A DNA stretch of 64,000 nucleotides from Effrenium voratum (lineage: Eukaryota; Sar; Dinophyceae; Suessiales; Symbiodiniaceae): the NCBI GenBank assembly GCA_963377175.1, contig CAUJNA010000184.1, positions 198,431 to 262,430 on the forward strand. Reading direction: 5' to 3'. The position numbers and the translations under genes are program-made. The notes beneath the pieces are model-generated. The model saw nothing but the letters and a program-made list of their open reading frames with translations. It was not told where the DNA came from and ran no database searches. Shown in pieces: positions 9,486-21,400 of the stretch (the stretch's first letter is position 1; each line of letters opens with the position of its first letter).

Positions 9486-12400
9486 GCGCGAAGCGGAACA
9501 GGGCCGGCAGAATGCTAGACTTGCAAGGCTCTGAAATGCAAGTTTGCACGATCTTTGAGTTGGAAGATGCGGGATGTCTGGTCTTGGCCCGTGTTGAGCT
9601 TTGCGTTTTGGAGATTCCGCTTTCAGCCAATGAGCATTTGCAGGAGACTACATGGACAAGGCCAGCTAGTACACCTGGCACGCCGGCCCCGCCAGCACCA
9701 CTGGGAAGCCCTGGCACCCCCAAGGCTCCAACCATTGGCCTGGGTCGGCCCATGGCACCCCTGGCACCGTCCGTCCCTGGTGGGGCACCCAGGATCCCAT
9801 CCAGCCCCACCCCGCCGATGCCAGGAAGGCCAACCATCTCCACGTCCTCCCCAGCTCCGCTGGCCCCGGCGCCGCCCGGGTCGCGGCCCACCGTGTCCAT
9901 CGCGTCCCCCAGCCCGGCGGCGCCCGGAGCGCCCAAGGCGCCCTTGGCGCCCTGCGCACCGCTGGCGCCCAAGCCCTCAGTGCCCGGCATGCCCGGCGCA
10001 CCACCAGCCCCCTTGGCACCCACAGGTGATTGGACTGAGCACAAAGACCCAGTCACCGGCAAGACCTACTACTACAACAAAGTCACCAAAGAAACAACAT
10101 GGGATAAGCCTGCACCAAAGCTGGCATCGACGGCACCCCTCGCGCCCGGAGCTCCTAGAGCACCATCTGCTCCAGGTGCCCCACTGGCGCCTATGGCTCC
10201 AAAGGATGACTGGACGGAGCACAAGGACCCGGTAACTGGCAAGACCTACTACTACAACAAGCTGACCAAGGAAACAACTTGGGACAAGCCTGCACCAAAG
10301 CTGGCATCGACGGCCCCCCTCGCACCCGGAGCTCCTAGAGCACCATCTGCTCCAGGTGCCCCACTGGCGCCTATGGCACCCAAAGACGACTGGACTGAGC
10401 ACAAGGACCCAGTCACCGGCAAGACCTACTACTACAACAAGCTGACCAAGGAAACAACATGGGACAAGCCTGCACCAAAACTGGCAGCAACAGCACCACT
10501 GGCACCAGGCCTCCCCAGGGCGCCATCTGCACCTGGCGCACCACCCGCCCCCTTGGCACCCACAGGTGATTGGACTGAGCACAAAGACCCAGTCACGGGC
10601 AAAACCTACTACTACAACAAGCTGACCAAGGAAACAACATGGGACAAGCCAGCGGCCTTGTCTGCACCAAAACCTGGCCTGCCAGCACCGGCACTGCCAG
10701 GAGGCTTGCCCCCCAACTGGGAGGAACACAAGGACCCAACAACAGGCAAGGCGTTTTTCTACAACAAAGTGACCAAGGAGACAAGCTGGGACAGGCCAAA
10801 GGGTTTATCCCCCGCGGCTCCTATGGCACCTCTCGCTCCTGGTGGCTTGCCGCCGGACTGGGAAGAGCACAAGGATCCCTCGAGTGGTAAGACCTTCTAC
10901 TACAACAAGCTGACTAAGGAGACCAGCTGGGAGAAACCAGCTCCAAAGCCAGCACTGAAGCCGGCCTTGCCGGGATCATCACCCCTCGGAGCGTTGCCTC
11001 CCAACTGGGAAGAGCACAAGGACCCGTCGAGTGGTAAGACATTTTACTACAACAAGGTCACCAAGGAAACAAGTTGGGACAAACCCAAGGGCGCTGCTGC
11101 ACCAGAGGCACCAGGAGGTCTTCCACCAAACTGGGAAGAGCACAAAGACCCATCCAGTGGGAAAGCATTCTACTATAACAAGGTGACCAAGGAGACCTCC
11201 TGGGAAAAACCAAAGGGTGCTTCAGTGTCAGCAGATGCCGGTGGTCTGCCACCCAACTGGGAGGAGCATAAAGACCCGTCTAGCGGCAAGACATTTTTCT
11301 ACAACAAGGTGACTAAGGAGACGAGCTGGGACAAGCCAAAGGGTTTTGCAGCGCCCGCTGCCCCTGGTGGTGGCTTGCCGCCAGACTGGGAAGAGCACAA
11401 GGACCCGTCGAGTGGCAAGATCTTCTACTACAACAAGCTGACCAAGGAGACAAGTTGGGACAAGCCAGCTCCAAAGCCGGCATTGGCCCCTGCATTGAAG
11501 CCAGCCTTGTCCGGTTCTCCCTCACTAGGAGGTCTTCCACCGAACTGGGAAGAGCACAAAGACCCATCCAGCGGGAAAGCATTCTACTATAACAAGGTGA
11601 CCAAAGAGACCTCCTGGGAGAAGCCAAAGGGAGCTTCAGTGTCAGCACCAGCAGATGCAGGTGGCCTGCCACCCAATTGGGAGGAGCACAAAGACCCGTC
11701 AAGCGGCAAGACATTTTACTACAACAAGGTGACTAAGGAGACGAGCTGGGACAAGCCAAAGGGTTTAGCAGCGCCCGCTGCCCCCGGTGGTGGCTTGCCG
11801 CCAGACTGGGAAGAGCACAAAGACCCGTCGAGTGGTAAGACCTTCTACTACAACAAGCTGACCAAGGAGACAAGTTGGGAGAAGCCAACTCCAAAGCCCG
11901 CACTTGGTTCAGCACTGAGGCCAGCCTTGTCGTCATCTTCATCGACATTGGGCGGCCTGCCACCAAACTGGGAAGAGCACAAAGACCCATCCAGCGGGAA
12001 AGCATTCTACTATAACAAGGTGACCAAGGAGACCTCCTGGGAAAAACCAAAGGGTGCTTCAGTGTCAGCAGATGCCGGTGGCCTGCCACCCAACTGGGAG
12101 GAGCATAAAGACCCGTCTAGCGGCAAGACATTTTTCTACAACAAGGTGACTAAGGAGACGAGCTGGGACAAGCCAAAGAGCTTAGCAGCGCCCGCTGCCC
12201 CTGGTGGTGGCTTGCCGCCCGAGTGGGAAGAGCACAAGGACCCGTCGAGCGGTAAGACCTTCTACTACAACAAGGTGACTAAGGACTGGGACATCTTGTT
12301 GAGAGCAGTGCTGACTCTGTTTCGGAGTTGATGTTTGTTATGCTGAATGGGGGGGGGTGCAAAGGAGGATAGGTGACTAGATTGAACCGGATCAAGTGTT

Positions 12401-15400
12401 GCCTTATCAAGATTCCAGGCTCAAGATGGTCGCACGGTCACACTTCTGTCAGCAAATCCTCAACGGCTTCGGATCGCACGCGGGTTCCATCTCTGAGCTC
12501 AAGTTCCAAGTTGTTCGTTTGGAATCCGCGAAGAGAGCTATGTACAAGTTTCATGTCCACATTTGGCGGCGTTTAGGGTGCCACGCTTTTGGTGCCAAAT
12601 GTTTTGGCCAGGAGACATCTTGGACGAAGCCGGCCGCTGCACCTGGGCACTTGATACCATCCGGATACGTCGCACATGGCTGCGGGTTGGGTTTACCTTC
12701 AAAACAAATCCGCAATGGTGGCCAATTCAACCCCCCTTGCTTTGTTTCTTTTCTGGAGATTCCTGGAGTATGTCCCTAAATTGGGGTGGTCGGTTCTGTA
12801 AAGCGTCGTGATTTACAGGGTTTAGGCAAACATCCGAGTTACCGCATACCCTTTGTACTCTGCGCCCTTTTAATTCATCTTGCCCACATCAACAAGGCCG
12901 CTTCTTGCCGCGAGTGCGATCTCAGGCAAGCAATGATTGGACCGAGCATAGTGATCCTTCCACAGGGCACCTTGGCTATCCGGAACACACTTGCAGATGC
13001 AAAGTGGCCACGAGAGGCAAGCCAAGATATCATTTGGACATGAACCATAACTTCTGCACCTTCATTGCTTGATGTGAAGCCACGGTGGAGGCTGTAGAGG
13101 CAACCATCTTGCTATGTCGGCGCGCCGCTCTGCATGCTTTTCCCCACCCCGTCACATGAATCGTTGATTCCGCTCCATTGTACTGCTAACGTCTTGGGAA
13201 TGATATGGATTCAGAGTAAGTTGAATACTCACGCTTCTTGCCGTGGTGCTTGGGAAAACAATGGCAGGACAAGCACGTTTCTAACGTATCCCATGCTTCT
13301 AGCTTGATCACGCAAGGATCAAACTAGCACCGCCACTTCGGTCATGCTTTCGCTGATAGAGGTGAGAGAATTAGTTTTCCTTAGTCATGTACATGTAAGG
13401 GACAGGCTGGATCTCAGCCAAGTGCAGGTATTGAAGCACGACAGGCTTTTGACATTGCCGGGCTTCCCAGGAAGACGTTTTACTACAACACGGTGACAAA
13501 GGAGACACGCCACATGGCCGCAAAGCGCTCGAAGTTGAGAGCTTCTGACCAAAAGGCACAGGAGCCACCGGTACACGAAGCCCCGCGTGACTCCGTTCGA
13601 AGAATCCTTTGGCTGTGTATATGTGTGCGCCTGCCTGCTTGCATCCTCCGTTCGTGAAGCGTCACACCGTTAGCAGTATGGTTGCAGGACCTTCCAAGAC
13701 CTGTTACTTGGTGCAGAAAATGGCCCAGGAGACTGGTACAGATGGACCCTTGAATGGTGCTGGGTTGCTCTTATTGGATGATCCAGGCCATAGATGCGCA
13801 ATTTCCCTTCATGTTCTTTCATTTTCATTTCCCCTTCATAGCTATTTATTTTCCGTAATCCCCTTTCATTCCCTTCTTTTTTTGTCCCTTCATTTTCCCA
13901 TCCAACTCCTCTATTTCTCCTGTCATTTCCGCTTTTCCTTCATGTTCCTCTCAATGTTCCCTCATTTTCGCCAACAATGCCCGTTCGGCATTTGTTCGAA
14001 GATGAGAACTTGGGCTTTCGCAGCAGCTGTCGGGGCTCTGGGTTCACTTCCATGGCTTGGGGTTCTTGGGATGGGCATGTCCCATATGAGCTCAGGCTGG
14101 GACAAGCCATGATGTGACCTGGCATCAGAGGAGCGGAGGTGACCTGCCAAGCATAGAACATGCTGCAGTCAATGTTCTTTTCTTCGTGCGACCATCCAAT
14201 TTATATCACCTAGAAGTTGCGCCCTCGAGAGGCAATACAGCAATGGAGAGCAAGGGTAGTTCAACTGGGCTGGAAGGCGTGCATGCAGCATGTTGCTTGG
14301 CTCAGGTACAAGATGAAGTGCTTAGAGTACATGAAAGGTTCAGGGTGTAAACATCAGAGATGTCGTCCTTAGGTCCAAAGCTTGAGGCCCGAGTTGCGGG
14401 TTCCTATGTCCTCTTTGCAGCCCCACCAGAAAGAAACTCATCTTCTGGTGGGTGACGTTTCAACCACCCAAGTGAAATGGCTAAATCCGCAACAGGGTTG
14501 GGCGATTTGAGCGGTATGTCTGGCTGTTCTCTTGGGGCCTCTTCGGGGATTCTGAATGGGAATCTCACAATTGGGGCAACGACTTGCTGGTGCGATAGGC
14601 AGGGAATGACCAAGACCGGGTGTTGGGAATGAACCGCTAGGGGGATTCCCGAAAAAAGAAACCAAATCGGGGATTGGTTTTTCGTGGGCTGATTCCATTG
14701 CCCATTGCTCATTTGCCTATCGAAGCCTCAAGGACCTGGCGAATGCAAAGGCGCGAGTGCGGTGCCGGCGATGTGGGGACGGCGATGCGATGCAAAACAG
14801 GAACCCAAGGGGGGTGTTCCCAAATTTGAGGGTGTGTCTTTCTCAGATAAAGCCAAGTGAAGAAGGATGAAGAGAGTAGCAAAGGTGGTGAGTAGCAAAC
14901 CCAATTAGTGGTAGAGTATAACCTTCATGGCTCGCTCCCTGGCCAGCCTAGTGGGTATATAACTGGCTTTTCCTTTTTCTTTGGGGGGGAAGCAACGTCA
15001 AGCCCCTTTTGCCAGTTGTTTGAAGGATTTCCTTGCCTCGCAGATCTTTTTCCGGTGTATCCTTCAAGGAAGCCTGTTAGACAGGGTCACTTGTCCAAGG
15101 GCTTAAACATTGTATCTGACAATCAGAATCCAGCAGCATGCCCCCAACCCCTCCCACTATTTTGGGCTTATATAAATATATGAATTATATATATATATAT
15201 ATGAAACTGGTCCTCGCCTGCAAGGCTAATGAGCTGAGTGGCTGAGTCTGGCGCTGCGGAGGAAGGAGCGCCGGAGACCGGTACTCGGGGTTGGTATGGT
15301 CTTCACCCAAAGCATTTTGGTCAAAATGTCGGGTTCCTATCAAGGATGCCATCAGGCGTTCTTACCATGGCACATGTGAGGTTTGGTCATACAGGAAGGT

Positions 15401-18400
15401 CTTTCGTCACTTTCGGGGCTCGGGATATGGGCGAGCTCGAAGCGTCCACAGCCAGGGACTCCGTCATTTTCTCACGTCCGTTAGAGTGATTGCATATTTT
15501 GATTGTGGCTCATGTGAGGTCCATTCAAACTCTTGAAAGGTAATGGTGGTGTGGGATATTGTCCACAACCTCATGCGTTTTTTGGGCGGGCTACTATCTT
15601 TTTTTAGGTGTCTTGGCAGAGAGGTTTTGTATGGATCGAGGTGCGGTCAACACATCAGGAAGGTTTATTGTCAGTCAGAGCGGGGGGACGAGCCACCGTG
15701 ATTCAACCACGAAAAACCAGGGGGACTTGTTTTTTGCGTGTTTGGCGCCGCATGTTTTGACGCATACAGGTGGTGTTCCTCAAATGAGGCTAATTAGAAC
15801 CCCAGATTTAAACATGGTCCCAACCCAGTTCCTTTTGATTTCTCTTTTGCCAACCCAAAGAGGGGAAAAGAGAAGGATGGGGCCCGAAAGCAGTACGTCA
15901 ACTTCCGCGCTTCTTGGTGAATTATTTTGTGCAGTTTCTCTTGTGCAATCTCTCTGCTCAAATGCTCTGGGCACGATCTCTCGTGCAATTTGTCTTGTGT
16001 AAATTCTCCCGTCCAACTTGTGTTTCTCTTGTGCAATTTCTCTTGTGCCACTTCTCTGTGCAAGCATTTCGGCATTTTTTCCGGAAGAAGCCTTCGCAAT
16101 GCTTTTGAGGTAAAGAAGATCGTGCGTTTGTTTTTGCAGAGCAAGTTCCCTATGCAAGCTTGTCTGGGCAAGTGCCTCTGCTCACTTTTTTTTGGCGCAT
16201 GTTTCTCTGCGCAAGCGAGCTCTTTGTGCCGGTTCCCCTGCGCAAATTCTCTGTGCAAGTTTAAGTTTTCTCTGCCACAAGCGGTGTATTACAACTTGCA
16301 AATCTTTCAGCGGAGCTGCACAAAAAGACCTGCACGTGCACGATCCTCGCAGACGATGGAGGGGGGCACCTGAACTAGTTGCATTTCCAGGGAGGTTTTG
16401 CGCATCACCCGGGATTCCTGCAGATGGTGTCACGTTAGAAGAGGGGGGTCCGGGTCCCACTGCGCGGCCTAAAACCGACCAATTCAATCTCTTGCAAAAA
16501 GTCTTCGTACAAGTTTGCTTGTTCAAGATCCCTCTTGTACGTGCTGGGGTCATTACGTTGACTGTTTTTGGGGGGTTATCAAAGTCAGAAACTGGGGGTG
16601 TTTCCCGCTACCATTTGGGGGTGACCTTGACAGTTGCAAAATAATGGGGCCAGAAGTGTGCTTGCACATTTTGTCGTTTATGTTGGTGCCAGTTCTCTAG
16701 TGCAAGTTCTTTGCAGAAGGTCTCTGGGGCAGGTTCGCCCACGCACGTTCCATTGTGCAAGCTTGGGGTGCGAGTTTTGCAGTTTAAGCTCTTTGTTACA
16801 AGTTTCCGACAAATGTTCTGTGTGCCAGTTTTCCTGTGCAATCTCTTGGGCAAGTTCTTTGGAGCAAATTCTGCTGTGCAACTTTGGTGTCAGTTCTCTC
16901 GTCACTTTACCGCAAGGGCCCTTCGCAGGGCTTTCGGGAAACTCGAAAAGACGGCCATGCCAGGGTCAGAAACCTTGGGTTCCTGAGGGATGGCTACGGA
17001 CTGCCGTTTTGGAGTTTTTGGGCATGGAACAAATGAGCAGAGTTTGTTTGCTAAGTATTCGCTGAGTATTCCGGGAGAACTCCTTGTATTTTGTGTAGGC
17101 ACCGCGTAGGCAATTCTGGTGGGGGGAGCGATTCACATAGGCAGTCCGCGTAGACTGTTCAAGAAAGTTCCGCGTAGGCAGGTTCGCGTAGGCGTCTTTT
17201 ACCTCACGCAAGCTTGTTGACACGACTGGAGAGTAGCGCCCGGGAAAAGTCTGCGTAGGCACTCCGCGTAGGCGCTTGTTGCCGCATAGGCTCGCGTAGG
17301 CACCCTTCCACGGTTTTGCACACCGGAGGCTCCGCGTAGGCATGGGTGCCAGTGTATTCGGCCGGTACATCGAACAAATCTGCTCAAATCATTCAAGCAT
17401 TATTATCGCCCAACTAAACAGCCCGAGCACATGACGCTGATCAGAGGGGCGAGAGTCTAAGGTCTTACTACCCCAACAGGACATAGCCCCACATGGACAT
17501 AGCTCAAGAAATTGCTATACAGGGGTACAGGGACCGTCCCATTGAACTTGGACATCCCAAACAAGCAGCCTTTTTATCTGGCTTAATTACAGGCGGTTGG
17601 TGTGAAAAAGGGTAGGCCTTTCCATTTGCCAGGACCAACTTGTGCGCATGTCGCACCGCCCGCGCTCTGCGCACCCGACTGTCAGCGAAAAGAGACAGCA
17701 GTCCGAGTGGAGATGAAAGTCAGGGGAATTCCGCCCCAACTGGAAATGGGCGCGCGTGGATTTCCGTTTGGCTTCCCTTTGCACCAACCAAAAAAACGAG
17801 TTCTTTACCATGGACGCCGTACTCGGGTTCTTCCCTTTCTTGGGGGAAGACCAGATATGTGGAACTGAGGAGCCTTGACCTTGCGTACAGGGCGGAGGTG
17901 GGCCCAAACAAAAGTTCGGGGTCGGGAACAAAAACAATCATCTTCTGTGGAGTGTGGAGAAAGTCTGATTCAAATTAGTTGTGGATGGCTGCTATCCTTA
18001 GATGGCGATGCGCTTGTTTTACTCAGGGAGATAGGAATGTTTTGATTTGTCACAGCACCAAAGCCGCCAACGCAGCTGCGTTGGTCAGATGCCAGATAGA
18101 TGTCAAACGCACAACGGTTTGGAGAGCTAGAAGGCACACACACACACACAAACTCTGGCTCGCACAAGGCCCCTCGCATGCTGAATGACTGGAGTCCAAA
18201 GCAGTAACTGGTGAGCAGACGATACTGAGCCGGCAAACACATCGCCGTCACAGTGCGGCCAATCTCGTCGCGACTGTCGCCCCATGCCCAAAGACTGGCT
18301 TGGGGAATGGGAGGAGCACACGGACCCGGGCAGTGGCAAGACGTTTTACTACAACCCCGGGACCCAAGAGAGTAGCTGGAGCAAGCCGGCGTCGCAAGCT

Positions 18401-21400
18401 CCGCTGCCGCCGCCGCCAAGACAGAAGTGGGAGGAGCACGTAGATCGCGCTAGCGGCAGCTTGGTTGATTTGTTCTTTCCCCCCGAAAGCTGAGTCCGAA
18501 CGGGACGGAAGTTCTCCAGCCAAAAAGTCCGCAGCAATCCGCGGATCGAATGACCCACCAAGAGTCACTAGGTTGGAGGTGTACTAACTCTGGTTATTCT
18601 CGGTGTGCGCGTCTACCAGTTACCAGGGTCTGAAGACACGTCGGAAAGTTGCCCAAAGTTCCCCAAAACCAACACCTTTGAACGTTCCCGGCTTTTGGAC
18701 TGAGGCAAGGTCTTCTATTTCAACCCGGTCACCCAGGAAAGCACCTGGACAAAGCCCCCCGGATTTGGAGGGATCCCCCCTCCTGGACCTCCTGGACCTG
18801 GACCTCCTGGACCTCCTGGACCTCCGGGACCTCCGGGACCTCCAGGCGCGGGGTCGGATTTGAGGTGGGATTGAAAGGAAATCAACGCACCTTGCATTTT
18901 AGGGATGGCCCAAAGAATGGGGGCTTGACCACCCCCCTTTCAACGAAAAGGGGCTTGTCAAGCACAGGATGTATTGTTCCTTTCAAGGGTGGTTTGAACA
19001 TCACCTTTTTGGCCAATTTACAGTGCGGTTCCTCAACTTCTATTGCTTGCGATGTTTTCTTCTGGTGGGCAGGGATGGTTGCAGATTGGATTGAATGCAT
19101 ATTCTTTCATGCAACTCGTGGCTGAGTGGCTGAGTGGCCCAGCAGCCACGCAGCATTAGCCACGCAGCGTCACTCAGCCACCCAGCCACCCAGCCACCCA
19201 GCCACCCAGCCACCCAGCCACCCAGCCACCCAGCCACTCAGCCACTCAGCCACCCAGACCCAGCCACCCAGCCACTCAGCCACCCACTCAGCCACCAACC
19301 ACTCAGCCGCCCAGCTACTCAGCCACTCAGCTACTCAGAATCTTGAGGCCGGGGCCTCTTGCGTGGCTGAGCGGCTGAGCGGCACCTCATCCGCTCATTA
19401 ATCAACTTTCTGTGAGCCGGTTGGATGGGGATCAACTAGGTATCACTGGGGCCTTTTCATTTTCCACACTCAGCCACTCCCTTTTTCTTCAAGGGTGACT
19501 TTTGTCACCAATTCATTTGGCAAGTTTCTATCTTCGGGCTGACATGGTGTTAGCTGCAATCTGGGGTATGTCTTTGCGGGGAGGAACCTCTTGGCTGCCC
19601 TGAGCCTCAAGAATCACACATGTAGTAGAAATCTGGTCCTTTTGTTTTCCCTTTGCCGGGCCAACTGTTTATCTCGTGAAAGGGACAATGGAGAACCCCT
19701 GGTCGCTGTTAGGTTGGCCCTCCCGAAAAACAACTGCACACAAACAGGTTGGTGAAACCAGCCACAGGGTTCCCTACATTTCCGCTTGGGCCATTTTACC
19801 ACGTTTCCGTTGGTGTCCTTTTTAGGCTCCCTTTGAAGCCCGCCACGTTCCCTACATGTCCGCTTGGGCCATTTGCCGCGTGGCCCGTTTGGGGCTTGCC
19901 AGGCCCTCCAGGGCCTCCGGCCAAGTGGGAGGAGCATGTGGACTCCGGTAGCGGCAAGGTCTTCTACTTCAACCCTGCGACCCAGGAGAAGCCAAAACCA
20001 AAAAAACATGGGGGGGGGGGGGGGCGGTTGAGTAGTCAAAGAGTGAGGTGCCTCCAAACCCATGGATAAAAAGGGAAGAGGGCACGGTTTTGAGGTGGTC
20101 AAGGGGCCCCCAAAGCAAAACCCACCATACGGAACCCTAATTCTTGGGGCTCCGTATGACTCATATGGCAACACGGGTTTGGACCCGGGCCCTTCGTTAA
20201 ACCAAGCTGAGAGCACCGAGCCTCAAAACTCCTGGCATGAAGACTTGTAGGGGCAGGCGACCATACTGTAGGTGTGGACATCATCCGTTTTCACTGAGAT
20301 GGCTTTGGGTAAATATTTCCCGGTTGGGTTGTTCAAGCGTGTGGACCATTCTGAGACGAGTGTCCTTGTGGTGGGATGTTTAATCACTTCCCCCTGGGCC
20401 TTTTTTCACACCCCTTACTTGGCGATTTGGACTGGTGGCGTGGGGATTTGGACCTCTGGTTCTGGTAAAGGCTACATAGGAACCCAACCAACCCACCGAT
20501 TCGGCTCCCAAACCAACTGGAAGGAAGTTCTGCCGCAGGAGAGCACGTGGACCAAGCCAGCGGCGCTGAAAGCCCGAGAGAAGGATCTGAAGTCCGGCTG
20601 GACCGAGCATCGCGACCCTGCGAGTGGGAAGATGTTGCCATGACTGAACCGTAGCGCCCGAAAGCCTTGGCCATTTTGGGCGGTTCCGCTTCTTCTGGTA
20701 GTAAGACTTCCGCCTGAACCATCTAAGAACCAAAGGTTGATGGATTTTGGCTACCCGTTTGCGCCATGGCCAAGGTTCTACTTCAACACCGACACCAAGG
20801 AGACCAGCTGGCAGAAGCCGGAGATGTCCGCGCCGGAATGGACGGAGCATATCGACCCCGAGTCGGGGCGCACCTTCTACTTCAACCCGTCAACCAAAGA
20901 GACCTCCTGGTCCAAACCGACACCGAAAGTTGAGGCAGATGATTGGGAAGAGCACGCTGACCCCAGCACCGGCAAGCGCTTCTATTTCAATCGCGCCACT
21001 TGCCAGATGGCTTGGGCTTAGCGCGAGAAGCCCTCGGGCTCCAAAGTGAAGGATTTGCGAACGATATACGTATGAATGGATTCCACAGGCTTCAACGTGG
21101 GCATATGTGCCATGCCAAAACAACCCTTTTCCTTGAGGTTAGGCAGGGTCATCAACCGCTGATGGCGCATCAGCTCGTGGAACAAGGGCTCCTAATTGAA
21201 ACATGGGTCAAATTGAAACCTTCCATTTACCCGGGCGCTATTCTGCGTACCTACTTTGACCCACACCCATCTACGCAATGATGACCATGGGTTGGCAGTT
21301 CGGGAGTTTAGACCGCGGCACGCCTTCGAGATGTTCGCCGGCTTGTTGAGTCAAGTAAATTGTAGATGGGTGCCTTTGCAGGTGCAACGGTATTTGGTCT

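Noticed and set aside
9338..9643. Upstream part of the long open frame leading into the WW exon
   Set aside because: A different frame here encodes half a WW domain (9411-9485), and the long frame crosses an intron ending TTTGCAG; its first 102 codons are therefore artefact.
9409..12089. Minus-strand frames over the WW exon
   Set aside because: Shadows of the repetitive, GC-rich WW coding sequence.
20649..20692. Spliced-leader-like pieces CCGTAG and GCCATTTTGG
   Set aside because: Separated by unrelated bases and located inside an intron; likely chance.
20995..21021. Apparent gene end ...CQMAWA-stop
   Set aside because: Using a GC donor at 20995, the next exon completes WW24 exactly, so the stop is intronic.
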